Positions 18,263 to 27,244 of a stretch of DNA of 64,000 nucleotides are shown piece after piece. The stretch's first letter is position 1. The number at the start of each line of letters is the position of its first letter. The DNA lies in contig NZ_CP045385.1 in assembly GCF_009363615.1 (NCBI RefSeq), positions 620,001 to 684,000 on the forward strand, given 5' to 3'. The translations under genes were made by a program, and so were the position numbers. Under the pieces are notes generated by a model, which saw nothing but the letters and a program-made list of their open reading frames with translations, searched no databases and was not told the DNA's origin. Source of the DNA: Ruegeria sp. THAF33 (GTDB taxonomy: Bacteria; Pseudomonadota; Alphaproteobacteria; Rhodobacterales; Rhodobacteraceae).

Positions 18263-19299
18263 TTGGCAACACCCAGCCGCTCACCCACGCCACTGCGGGC
18301 CCGCAAGGCGTTCAACCATGCGCTGTTGTCCAGATACCACTGAACCGTCTGTTCCAGCCCGGTTTCAGGCGTGTAGGAAGGACGCCAGTTCAGTTCGGTG
18401 CGAATCCGGGTCGGATCGATGGCATAACGCTGATCGTGACCGGGGCGGTCAGCGACGAACGTGATCAAATCCGCATAGGGCGTTTCACCCGGCTTGAGGC
18501 GATCCAGGATCGAACACAGCATTCTGACAAGATCAAGATTGGTCATCTCATTCTCGCCACCGATATTGTAGCTGCGGCCCAGTTCACCCTTTTCGAGCAC
18601 CAGCAACAGGGCTTCGGCATGGTCATCGACATGCAGCCAGTCGCGAATGTTGTCGCCTTTCCCGTAAATCGGGATCGGTTTGCCCGCCAGCGCGCTGAGG
18701 ATGACAACGGGGATCAGCTTTTCCGGAAACTGGTAAGGGCCGTAGTTGTTGGAGCAATTGGTAAGAACCACTGGCAGGCCGTATGTTTCACGCCACGCCC
18801 GCACGAGATGATCCGATCCCGCTTTCGAGGCCGAATAGGGTGAGTTCGGCTGGTATGGGCTGTCTTCGGTGAAAAACCCGGTTTCTCCCAAGGACCCAAA
18901 GACCTCGTCGGTTGATATGTGATGAAACCGGAAATGCTCGGGCCGGCCGGCACCCAGCCAATAGGCGCGTGCTGCTTCCAGCAATACATAGGTCCCGGTC
19001 AGGTTCGTGTCGATGAACGCGGCCGGGCCATCGATCGAGCGGTCAACATGGCTTTCAGCGGCCAGATGCATGATCGCGTCTGGCTGGTGCCTGTCCAGTA
19101 TCGCCGACATGGCGGCGGCATCCCGGATATCCGCATGTTCAAAAACGTATCCCGGCGCATCCGCGACAGAGGCAACATTGTCCAGACAGGCCGCGTAGGT
19201 CAGGGCATCGACATTGACGACCGAATGCCCATCGGCAATCGCGCGACGGATAACGGCAGAGCCGATAAAGCCCGCCCCGCCCGTAACCAGAATTTTCAT
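18259..19299 (-). CDS. rmlB: dTDP-glucose 4,6-dehydratase
   Basis: NAD-dependent extended short-chain dehydrogenase, 346 residues, converting dTDP-glucose to dTDP-4-keto-6-deoxyglucose. The Rossmann motif GGAGFIGS starts at about residue 7; [27 protein letters not shown] and the catalytic YSASKAGSD are present, with [14 protein letters not shown] downstream. Overlaps rmlC upstream and rmlD downstream by 4-base ATGA junctions, so the operon is tightly coupled. Confidence 0.96.
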   Translation of the reverse strand: MKILVTGGAGFIGSAVIRRAIADGHSVVNVDALTYAACLDNVASVADAPGYVFEHADIRDAAAMSAILDRHQPDAIMHLAAESHVDRSIDGPAAFIDTNLTGTYVLLEAARAYWLGAGRPEHFRFHHISTDEVFGSLGETGFFTEDSPYQPNSPYSASKAGSDHLVRAWRETYGLPVVLTNCSNNYGPYQFPEKLIPVVILSALAGKPIPIYGKGDNIRDWLHVDDHAEALLLVLEKGELGRSYNIGGENEMTNLDLVRMLCSILDRLKPGETPYADLITFVADRPGHDQRYAIDPTRIRTELNWRPSYTPETGLEQTVQWYLDNSAWLNALRARSGVGERLGVAK

Positions 19300-19865
19300 T
19301 GTGTGTCCTCGAATACGAAAGGAGATTCAATTTCGCGCAGAAGTGGTGCGATCCGATCTTTCTCGGACAGCTGGGGTTCTGAATTGCTCTGTGGCCATTC
19401 AATGCCGATATCGGGATCGTCCCAACGAACCGCGCCTTCGGTTTCCGGCGCGTAGGTATCAGAACACTTGTAGACGATCTCGGTCTCCGGCTCCAACGTC
19501 ACGAACCCATGCGCGAACCCCGCAGGAACCAACAGCATCCGCCCGTTTTCGAAACTCAGTTCTTCACCGACCCAGTGACCATAGGTGGGCGAGCCTTTGC
19601 GGATATCGACCGCGACATCAAACAGCCGCCCACGACCGCAGCGTACTAGCTTGGCCTGCGCCCTTGGCGGAGCCTGAAAATGCAATCCGCGTACCGTGTT
19701 CACCGTGCTCGAAAGGGAATGATTGTCCTGAACGAATTGCGTATGAATCCCTTGTGCCGCAAAACTGTCGGCATTGTAGGTTTCCTCAAAGAACCCGCGA
19801 TGATCGCCGAAACGCTTCGGCGTGATCAGTTTCACTTCCGGAATGGAAAGCGCCAATATTTCCAT
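19296..19865 (-). CDS. rmlC: dTDP-4-dehydrorhamnose 3,5-epimerase
   Basis: Cupin-fold epimerase of 189 residues, third enzyme of dTDP-L-rhamnose synthesis. Conserved segments: [41 protein letters not shown] (catalytic His) and [46 protein letters not shown]. First gene of rmlC-B-D-A. The region just upstream (AAAATTAGTAACA before the ATG) has no good Shine-Dalgarno, so initiation may be weak. Confidence 0.95.
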   Translation of the reverse strand: MEILALSIPEVKLITPKRFGDHRGFFEETYNADSFAAQGIHTQFVQDNHSLSSTVNTVRGLHFQAPPRAQAKLVRCGRGRLFDVAVDIRKGSPTYGHWVGEELSFENGRMLLVPAGFAHGFVTLEPETEIVYKCSDTYAPETEGAVRWDDPDIGIEWPQSNSEPQLSEKDRIAPLLREIESPFVFEDTQ

Positions 19866-20242
19866 TGTTACTAATTTTCATCTCTGTGTTGATGTCTCGG
19901 CCTGCTATGTCACATTTGCTCCACCGACGCCAAGACCTATGTTGTCCGATCAGCAATTTGAGCGGCTTATCGGTTCTGAAGGTCAGGCGATTATCGCAGG
20001 CAAGTTGCGATTCTGGTAGAATTCATTGAAATTATTGGACCATCTCCGCATGAAAACTCAGGGATGGAACAGATAGTGAAGCCGCAGACGCGCCAACGCT
20101 TGGGTCGAAACCAAAAGCACCGCGACATGGGGCGGTATTCGAGCGCTGAGGCTGGGACGTGTCAATTTGGCCGCAAAAGCCGATCCACACCTTACTGCTT
20201 AAAAAGGTACAAGCCTGCTTTGGCCGAGATATCTTTCGGCGC
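19866..20242. other. Intergenic region between rmlC and the dockerin gene
   Basis: About 377 bases that must contain the rml promoter and the 3' end signals of the upstream dockerin-bearing gene, both on the minus strand. A short inverted repeat (GCCGA at 20223-20227, TCGGC at 20236-20240) follows the dockerin gene stop with a T-rich tract some 20 bases later on the minus strand; a weak terminator at best. Short ORFs here have no recognisable content. Confidence 0.45.
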
Positions 20243-22291
20243 TCAGGCCGCTTCGAGATTTCCCAACAGGATGGAGGTCATGTCCACGTTGATGACCCCA
20301 TCCACCGCCACGACGTCGACACCTGTCTGATAGGTTACATTGTCTCTGGTAATCCCTGAAAGGTCCGCGTTCTCATCCAGAAATACCCATTCAGGGTCAT
20401 GGGCCGTGGACTGCCCAACGGCGACTTGCAAAATTGCAAGCGCATCCAGGGCGTTCACAGTGCCATCCCTGTTGACGTCTGCGGCTATCAGGTTTTCCGC
20501 GGTCGCGGGACCCCATGTCGGATCAAGACCAACCGAGATGCGCAACACTTGCAAAGCGTCCAGCGCGTCAATCTTTCCGCTTGCCGTGGAATAGTGTTTG
20601 GTGATGTCCAGCACTCCGGGAAAGGTGCCATCGGGCAATTCCAGATCAAACCGCCCCTGATCATCTGCGGTGGCGGATACCGTGCCCCCGCCGTCCGGCG
20701 TGAACCGGATTTCCGCATCCGTCAGCCCCGGATTCGCAGCCTCGCTGTCCACCGTAATCTGCCCGACCAATCCATCGGAGCTGCCCGGTGTCTGCCCGCC
20801 CAGGTCCCCGAAATCTACCGGGATGTGATCCGGTCCGGTGAAGCCTGCGCCAAAGATATCCGTGCTTGTCAAAGCGCCGCCCGAGGCGGATTGGACCTGC
20901 ACGACCTCGCCACGATATTCGATCCGAGCCCCGTTTGCCGTGCTGGTAAAGGTCAGTTGCTGAGGCGACCGCAACAGCAGGTAGTCGAACATATCCAGAC
21001 GATCCACGCCCGCCTGAAAATCGGTTATTGTGGTCAGACCACTACCGGACTGCATCACGAAAATGTCGGCCCCTGCACCACCCGACATCGTCGTCGCACC
21101 CTTCCCCGCGATGAGAATGTCGTCTCCGGCGCCTCCCAGAAGGGTCGTGTCCAGAATACCGCCGCTGAGGATATCGTCCGACGCGCTTCCGTTCACGGTA
21201 CCGAATCCCTTGCGCACAACACCCAGATCATCGACCGGGACCGTCAGGACGTTCACCCCGGCATCCTGTTGTGATGTCACGAGAATTTGCAGCTCGTCGC
21301 CTACATGTGCAACCGCCAGCGATTCGACATTCTGCAATCCACTGGCCAGCGTATCCGCGAAACTGTCCATATGAACAAGTTGACCTTCCGGTGTCAGAGT
21401 GAACAGAGACAGGCCATCATCGCCGCCGCCTGCAACCACAAAGACCCGGCCGTTCACATCTATGACCGCCAGATCCTGAACCGATTCAAACCGCGTGTGA
21501 AGCGTATCAAGCACATGGTCCGTCGCCTTCAAACTTCCATCGCTGTTCAATTGAAGAACACTGAGAGAGTTGCTGCCGGACCCCGCCACCACGACCCAGG
21601 ATTTACCGTATGCCTCTACGGTCTGGACATCCGTTGGAGTAGAAACACCTAGGGTTCCGAGCGCCGAATCATTGTTGATCTCGGTTAACGTGCCGGTGCC
21701 GGAATCGATGCGATATGTCGAAACAGCGTTCGTTGCCGCGTCACTTGAGATCAGAAAAGTTTCCGAACCCGACCGCAACGTCTGCATGGCATCCGCCGTG
21801 CCGGCAATCAAACCCGCAAGACTGAGCGTCCCGTTCGCGTTCACATGGTAGGTTCCGATATTGCCGGTATCCTCATGCGCCATCGCAAGGACATCCGAAG
21901 AGCCAAGTGAAAACTGTACGATGGCCGAGATATCTCCGCCTCCGTTGAGCACACCCGTTTCCTTCAGGTTACCGATCGTTCCGTCCGCGTTCACGTCATA
22001 CCCGACCAGGCCCGTGGCAGTATTGATGTCGAGCGCGATCTGCTCGGTTCCCCCCAGCGTTATCGGCGTGGCACTGCGCCCCACCTGAAAGGTGATCGAA
22101 CCGCTGTAATACTCGGTATCAACCAGCTGCGGCAGGGCACCGTCGACCAGCCGCCAGACCGCGACGCCGCCACCCGGGCCGGTCACCGTGTAGAGATACG
22201 TATTCCCGTTAAGCGTTTTTAAAGCCGTATCGCCGATACCTGAATCGAGCGCCGTGCTCCCCGTTGCCACTACACTTTCGAACTGAAGCAT
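20243..22291 (-). CDS. Secreted beta-propeller/RTX protein with C-terminal dockerin module
   Basis: Predicted surface or secreted protein, 682 residues from the ATG at 22289-22291 (GGAGGTGA upstream; a GTG further up is less likely). Residues about 15-350 consist of repeated blades resembling a beta-propeller. Residues about 360-410 are RTX calcium-binding repeats (LLGGAGDDILIAG, MSGGAGADIFVMQSG) followed by ITDFQAGVDRLDMFDY, typical of type I secretion substrates. A carboxypeptidase-regulatory-like beta-sandwich follows, then about residues 569-629 form a type I dockerin: a first degenerate repeat (GKIDALDALQVLRISVG) and a second with a complete calcium loop DVNRDGTVNALD. There is no Sec signal peptide. 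It is divergent from the cohesin-bearing adhesin, its likely partner. Catalytic activity is not apparent. Confidence 0.82.
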   Translation of the reverse strand: MLQFESVVATGSTALDSGIGDTALKTLNGNTYLYTVTGPGGGVAVWRLVDGALPQLVDTEYYSGSITFQVGRSATPITLGGTEQIALDINTATGLVGYDVNADGTIGNLKETGVLNGGGDISAIVQFSLGSSDVLAMAHEDTGNIGTYHVNANGTLSLAGLIAGTADAMQTLRSGSETFLISSDAATNAVSTYRIDSGTGTLTEINNDSALGTLGVSTPTDVQTVEAYGKSWVVVAGSGSNSLSVLQLNSDGSLKATDHVLDTLHTRFESVQDLAVIDVNGRVFVVAGGGDDGLSLFTLTPEGQLVHMDSFADTLASGLQNVESLAVAHVGDELQILVTSQQDAGVNVLTVPVDDLGVVRKGFGTVNGSASDDILSGGILDTTLLGGAGDDILIAGKGATTMSGGAGADIFVMQSGSGLTTITDFQAGVDRLDMFDYLLLRSPQQLTFTSTANGARIEYRGEVVQVQSASGGALTSTDIFGAGFTGPDHIPVDFGDLGGQTPGSSDGLVGQITVDSEAANPGLTDAEIRFTPDGGGTVSATADDQGRFDLELPDGTFPGVLDITKHYSTASGKIDALDALQVLRISVGLDPTWGPATAENLIAADVNRDGTVNALDALAILQVAVGQSTAHDPEWVFLDENADLSGITRDNVTYQTGVDVVAVDGVINVDMTSILLGNLEAA

Positions 22292-22353
22292 CACAGCCAT
22301 CACCTCCCGCGCCACCCCTGGCAGTTACGGCAAGATGACCAGATGAGCAGACC

Positions 22354-22396
22354 GAAACCGAAGCAGAATTGTGGTGAAAACGAGAAGTTCGGTTTC
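22354..22396. promoter_or_regulatory. Inverted repeat in the dockerin/cohesin divergent promoter
   Basis: Perfect 9-bp arms GAAACCGAA (22354-22362) and TTCGGTTTC (22388-22396), 25 bases apart, in the 160-base region between the dockerin gene and the adhesin gene. The left arm is part of a direct repeat ACCGAA-ACCGAA. It could be a shared operator that coordinates the two genes; no regulator is identified. Confidence 0.45.
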
Positions 22397-22451
22397 AGTT
22401 TAACTCAATTTTTTCAGGTCCGATCGCTACGGCAACAAATGGGAAAGACAG

Positions 22452-25400
22452 ATGAGCAAAACGCCAAACAGCACATCCTTTCCTGTTGCGATGATCGCGG
22501 ACACCACATGCGAGGGCAAGATGACCAAAGCACCTGAGGCCAACAATCGTCCGGCGGCTGACTCGACGGACGGAGATCGCAAATCTCAAGTTCAACAATG
22601 GATCAATGGTAAACTTGGTCGTTGGGCGGGTCGAGGCGCGGCTGGCAGCCTCATGTCCACGTTGATGGCCTTGCCTGCCTTGTCACAAGCAACCATCGAA
22701 GAGCTTTACGCCTTCCAGTTCGCAGAGACAATTCCGGGTGTACGCTCCGCCAAGTTGCTGAAAAACGGCGATGTTCTTCTGAAAATGGCGGACGGTCGGA
22801 CGATGATCGTGGCGGCGGAAAACGTGCAGGTTCTGGACAGCGGCGCAATCATGATCGCGGAAGCGGCGGTTGCTGAAATCGCCCAGTTCAGCGCAGCTGA
22901 AGCCGGTGCAGCAGCTGGCGGAATCAGCGGCGCCGGGGCTGCATTGGGCGGCCTCGGGCTGGCCGGCGCAGCTGCCGCTGCGGGCGGAGGCGGTGGCGGC
23001 GGCGGCGATTCCCCGGAACCTGTCGCGCCAGCGCCTAAACCCCAACCCCAACCGGAACCGAGCTATACCAGCCTGAACCTGGCCGAACTTCAGGCAACGG
23101 CATTGAACAGTGCCATTACCAATGCCGCCGCACCCGAAGGAACATCGATAGTCGAGGTCACGATAGGTTCGCTGGTCAAAACCGTAACACCCAACGATGA
23201 CGGCAGTTGGAGCATTTCTCTCACTGCGGCCGAAGCAAATGCGCTTCCGCAAGGCGTCTCTACGGTGACAGTCAGACATCTGGACGATTCAGGCACGGAA
23301 CTGTCCAGCGAATCCGTCAAGTTCGATATTGATACAATTCCTCCAACCCTGTCGATCACCGGGTTTTCCGATGGCGCTGTTTTGAATTCGATCGAACAGG
23401 CAACGGATCTGACGGTCACCGGAACAACCGATGCAGAAGACGGGCAGACCGTTACCGTCTCAATGAACGGGCAAAACTATTCGGGAACGGTATCCAATGG
23501 ACAATGGAGCGTCACCGTTCCGGCGGCAGACCTCTCAGCCCTTCCTGATGGCGCGACGATTGCCGTTACGGCGGATGTTGCCGACGCGGCGGGAAATTCA
23601 GCACCACAGGCGAGCGGGAGCTTCGATACTGATTTCACTGCACCAACTGTTTATCTGGATCCCGTGGCTGGCGGCTCGATAGAACTGATCGACGTAGCCG
23701 GCGACCTGGCCTTGACCGGTTCCACCACGGCAGAGGATGGTCAGACCATCATCGTCACGTTCAACGGACAAGTGCATACAGGCACCGCTTCTGGCGGAAG
23801 CTGGAGTGTAACGATCCCCAATTCCGATCTGAGCAGTCTTTCCACCGGAGTACCTGCATCTGTTCTGGTAGCCGTCGAGGACGTGTCGGGCAATCCGGCA
23901 GTGCCGCTTCTAGTATCGGTTCCCGTAGACCTGACCGGTCCTTCCATTTCGATAACACCGCTTCCTGTTGGTTCCGTACTGAACGCAACCGAAGCCGGAT
24001 CCGACTTGACCATCAGCGGGCTGACGTCAAATGTTGAGGATGGCCAGCAAGTTACCGTAACCCTCGATGGTCAAACATATTCCGGAACAGTATCCGGCGG
24101 GGCTTGGAACGTGACTGTGCCAGCTGGGGATCTGGCGTCCTTGTCGGATGGAGGCAACTTCTCTGTTACCGCAGATGTCGACGACGCCAGTGGCGTGACG
24201 GCACCGCAGGCCGCAGTGACACTTTCCAAGGATGTGACCGCGCCGACGCTCAGCATCGACAGTTTCTCGGACGGAGCTGTCATGAATGCAGCCGAGCGGG
24301 CCACGGATCTTTCCATCTCGGGCAGTACGACAGCTGAAGACGGACAAATCGTAACCGTCAGTCTGAACGGGCAGTCCCATAGCGCAACGGTTTCTGGCGG
24401 CAATTGGAGCGTAACTGTACCTGCTACGGATCTGACAGGTCTATCTGACGCGTCGACGGTCACCGTAACTGCGGATGTCTCGGACGCTGCCGGGAATCCG
24501 GCTCTGCAAGCGAACAACAGCTTTACCACCGATTTCACGCCACCGACGATCGGAATTTCAACCGTATCCGACGGGGCCGTCATGAACGCCGTTGAACAAG
24601 GAACCGACCTGACGGTGTCAGGAACTTCCGATGCGCCGGACGGAACAGTTGTTACCGTCGAAATCACGCGCGCTGACGGCACTACGGACGTCACCGGAAC
24701 GGCAACGGTAACCGGGGGCACTTGGACCTATACGGCAACCGTGACAGATTTGTCTGCCCTGCAAGACAACGAGACTTACAATATCAATGCGTCGATCTCG
24801 GACGCGGCGGGAAACAACAATCAAACCACGACAAGCTTTGCCACTGACTTCACAGCACCTTCGATAACCATAAACAGTCTGCCTGTGGGTGCCGTGTTGG
24901 ACGTGACCGAGAGGGGCGTGGATCTTGCAATCTCAGGCACGACCACGGCTGAAGATGGCCAGACCGTTTCGGTCACATTCGGCGGGCAAACCTATACAGG
25001 CGTTGCATCAAATGGTTCGTGGGCAGTTACCGTTCCAGCAAGTGATCTTGGAATGCTCTCTGACGGAACGAGCTATACCATTTCCGCCACTGTTGACGAT
25101 CTGGCCGGAAACAGCTCGGCCGCGGCGAACAGCTCACTTTCCACAGATTTTCGCCCCCTGTTGACGTTGAACGATGTCGGGGTCAACAATTCGATTGGTC
25201 TTGCCGATGCCAAAGCTTCCGGAATTACTCTCGGCGGGTCATCGACCGGATTGTCAATCGGCCAGTCGGTGGATGTCACGTTAAACGGCAGTTCGGTCGG
25301 ATCTGCAACGGTGGCCGCAGACGGATCCTGGTCGCTGGCTGTCGCGGCGTCCGACTTTTCGGCAGTGGAGGCAGGTGATGACCTTGTCTTTTCCGCGCAG

Positions 25401-26363
25401 GCGACCGTCGCGGGTGGACCAGATCCGCTGCCGGTTTCCGAGCAGGCCGTTGCGCATGAACCCGCCGCCTATGTGATCTCTGAAGTTGGGCGCTCGGGAT
25501 CTACGGTGACATTCGCAATCCATGCCGAAGCCGACCGCGATATCTCTGACGGTCTGGCTTTGACGGCAGAGCTCGGATTTGACCCTTCGGTTGTCACATT
25601 CAACACGGCGTCGGTTTCGGAAAACAACGCCTTCGATTTGTTCTTGGCCAGCCCGGGCGCCGGGGGCGCGATGAATTTTGCTGGCGCGGCGACAACCTTT
25701 ACAGATCTTTCTCAGCCGCTTGTCACTTTCACGATGACGATCCAGGACTCCAGCCAGCCTATTGAGCTGACAATCAAAACGTCTGATGGCGGGCCAACGA
25801 CAGTGCAGTTTGGCACCATTGGCGATGACACGCTCACCGCTGCGAATACGGACACCATCACGCGCGGCGGTGACGGCGACGATACCATTGATGTTTCTGC
25901 GGCAGGGCGAGACATCGTCGTCTTCGAGGCCGACCCGGCCAGCAATGGTACAGACACTGTGACTGGCTTTACGATTGGCCCGGCTGCGGATGTAACCGAC
26001 GCATTGATGTTCCATGGGCTGGACACCAATACGCTTCGCGGTGATGGCACCGGATTCGAATTGCTTTCCACCGGAGACACGTTGGGCACGAACACCGGAT
26101 TTGTCGGCCTCAGCACGGTACTCACCGACCTCAACCTCAGCACAATCGAAGCCGCTGTCGAGAGTCTTGCCGGAGCCATGGCGGGCGATGAGCTTTACGT
26201 GATGGCAACCGACGGAACAGACAGTGTTCTGGTCAAGGTAGATTTCCAGGCGGCGAACGATGCCAGCGTTGAAACCGTGGCCACGTTCCAAGACCTGAGC
26301 GATCTGAGCGGCCTGACCGCAGATAACATCCTGCACACCGACCCGACCGGGGCAACGGCCTGA
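22452..26363 (+). CDS. Large Ig-repeat surface adhesin with cohesin-like module, type I secretion substrate
   Basis: Protein of 1303 residues. Residues 1-180 resemble the N-terminal prefix of BapA/LapA adhesins: a small beta segment (LLKNGDVLLKMADGRTMIVA) then an Ala/Gly-rich stretch with AAAGG-type sites and a Gly run, followed by a Pro/Gln linker. About residues 200-900 hold tandem Ig-like domains, six of about 97-100 residues sharing DLTVTGTT-AEDGQ-VTV and SWSVTVPA-DL patterns. About residues 1005-1115 form a cohesin-like beta-sandwich (LTAELGFDPSVVTFNTASV; FAGAATTFTDLSQPLVTFTMTI). The end has one RTX-like motif (RGGDGDDTIDV) and an acidic C-terminal secretion region. No Sec signal. Followed by sapC and a type I exporter. 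A GGGAAAG site precedes the ATG. Confidence 0.85.
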   Translation: MSKTPNSTSFPVAMIADTTCEGKMTKAPEANNRPAADSTDGDRKSQVQQWINGKLGRWAGRGAAGSLMSTLMALPALSQATIEELYAFQFAETIPGVRSAKLLKNGDVLLKMADGRTMIVAAENVQVLDSGAIMIAEAAVAEIAQFSAAEAGAAAGGISGAGAALGGLGLAGAAAAAGGGGGGGGDSPEPVAPAPKPQPQPEPSYTSLNLAELQATALNSAITNAAAPEGTSIVEVTIGSLVKTVTPNDDGSWSISLTAAEANALPQGVSTVTVRHLDDSGTELSSESVKFDIDTIPPTLSITGFSDGAVLNSIEQATDLTVTGTTDAEDGQTVTVSMNGQNYSGTVSNGQWSVTVPAADLSALPDGATIAVTADVADAAGNSAPQASGSFDTDFTAPTVYLDPVAGGSIELIDVAGDLALTGSTTAEDGQTIIVTFNGQVHTGTASGGSWSVTIPNSDLSSLSTGVPASVLVAVEDVSGNPAVPLLVSVPVDLTGPSISITPLPVGSVLNATEAGSDLTISGLTSNVEDGQQVTVTLDGQTYSGTVSGGAWNVTVPAGDLASLSDGGNFSVTADVDDASGVTAPQAAVTLSKDVTAPTLSIDSFSDGAVMNAAERATDLSISGSTTAEDGQIVTVSLNGQSHSATVSGGNWSVTVPATDLTGLSDASTVTVTADVSDAAGNPALQANNSFTTDFTPPTIGISTVSDGAVMNAVEQGTDLTVSGTSDAPDGTVVTVEITRADGTTDVTGTATVTGGTWTYTATVTDLSALQDNETYNINASISDAAGNNNQTTTSFATDFTAPSITINSLPVGAVLDVTERGVDLAISGTTTAEDGQTVSVTFGGQTYTGVASNGSWAVTVPASDLGMLSDGTSYTISATVDDLAGNSSAAANSSLSTDFRPLLTLNDVGVNNSIGLADAKASGITLGGSSTGLSIGQSVDVTLNGSSVGSATVAADGSWSLAVAASDFSAVEAGDDLVFSAQATVAGGPDPLPVSEQAVAHEPAAYVISEVGRSGSTVTFAIHAEADRDISDGLALTAELGFDPSVVTFNTASVSENNAFDLFLASPGAGGAMNFAGAATTFTDLSQPLVTFTMTIQDSSQPIELTIKTSDGGPTTVQFGTIGDDTLTAANTDTITRGGDGDDTIDVSAAGRDIVVFEADPASNGTDTVTGFTIGPAADVTDALMFHGLDTNTLRGDGTGFELLSTGDTLGTNTGFVGLSTVLTDLNLSTIEAAVESLAGAMAGDELYVMATDGTDSVLVKVDFQAANDASVETVATFQDLSDLSGLTADNILHTDPTGATA
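23341..25150 (+). repeat. Six tandem Ig-like domain repeats of about 300 bases
   Basis: Repeats inside the adhesin gene beginning near 23341, 23650, 23936, 24240, 24540 and 24855. Each encodes a start like TLSI-FSDGAVMNA-E-ATDLTVSGTT and an end like DVSDAAGN-A-SF-TDFTAP. Nucleotide identity is only moderate, so they are old duplications rather than recent expansions. A diverged domain lies on each side. Confidence 0.8.
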
Positions 26364-26410
26364 TCCAGACCGGCGCACATACAGACGTAATTCAACATCA
26401 TGAGGCGGTT

Positions 26411-27244
26411 ATGGCACAGAATGGATTAACTCCGGTCAGTCTTGGACGACATGGTCATCGGTTCTGGAGGCGGTTCACCTCGTTCGATTTCGCACGGACT
26501 ATGGCAGATTGCCCTGTGGTCGAACTAGAAATTCTTCAGGCCGCCGCCACATTTCCAATCACTTTTCGGAAATCTGAACACGGGTTTTATCCAGTGGTTG
26601 TATTGTCCGTGCAACCGGACCAGCCTACGCCATTTGTGTCAGCACATGGCAAATGGCTCGCGACTTATGTGCCATGCGTCTTGCGCTGTGCTCCGTTCCG
26701 GCCACGACTGACTGAACCGGATGGTAACGGCCGTGACGAATTGCTTGTCGACGAAACGGCGGGGCTTATCACTGACAATCCGGAAGACGAGGTATTCTTC
26801 GACAAATCAGGTCAACTTGCGCCGGAACTGAAAAAAGTCGCAGCTTTCTTTCGCGCCCTGAAAGAGTCGATGAAACACACAACGCATCTGTGTCGTGTTC
26901 TTGCTGACATGGGATTGTTTGGTTCACTGACCACTTTTCAGGGAGTTGAGTTTCCGAGCGGGCATTTTGGCGTCACGCAGAACGCCCTGGAGAAAATTCC
27001 CCGCGCGCACTTGTCACTGCTTACTTCGAATGGGGGGTTGCGACTGATTCACGCTCATCAGATTTCGCTGACCCACAGTATCTGGCTGACACACGCACAT
27101 GCCCGCGCGCATCGGGAAGCTGATACTTCTCTGACACAACAGACCACCGGTGTTTCAGGGTTCTTGGACGCGTTGGTTGCGGCGCAACAGAAAGAAGAAG
27201 CCATGGACCATTGCAGGCAGGAGGGTCATCATGCGTTCCTGTAA
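26411..27244 (+). CDS. sapC: SapC family protein
   Basis: Protein of 277 residues matching the SapC family: an N-terminal VSLGRHGHRFWRRFTSFDFARTMADCPVV segment, EFPITFRK-like (ATFPITFRKSEHGFYPVVVLS), then HGKWLATYVPCVLRCAPFRP, and EVFFDKSGQLAPELKKVAAFFRAL. In Campylobacter fetus sapC lies with the sapDEF type I secretion genes for the S-layer protein; its biochemical role is not defined. Here it lies between the adhesin and the tolC-like gene on the same strand, a comparable arrangement. No signal peptide or membrane segment is evident, so cytoplasmic. The C-terminal 14 bases overlap the next gene. Confidence 0.85.
   Translation: MAQNGLTPVSLGRHGHRFWRRFTSFDFARTMADCPVVELEILQAAATFPITFRKSEHGFYPVVVLSVQPDQPTPFVSAHGKWLATYVPCVLRCAPFRPRLTEPDGNGRDELLVDETAGLITDNPEDEVFFDKSGQLAPELKKVAAFFRALKESMKHTTHLCRVLADMGLFGSLTTFQGVEFPSGHFGVTQNALEKIPRAHLSLLTSNGGLRLIHAHQISLTHSIWLTHAHARAHREADTSLTQQTTGVSGFLDALVAAQQKEEAMDHCRQEGHHAFL

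Noticed and set aside
23341-25150. CRISPR-like regular repeats
   Set aside because: The repeats are coding Ig domains of about 300 bases with diverged sequence, not short repeats with spacers.
25281-26378. Minus-strand ORF of 365 residues inside the adhesin gene
   Set aside because: Antisense shadow of the Ig/cohesin region; composition rich in Arg/Cys and no motif.
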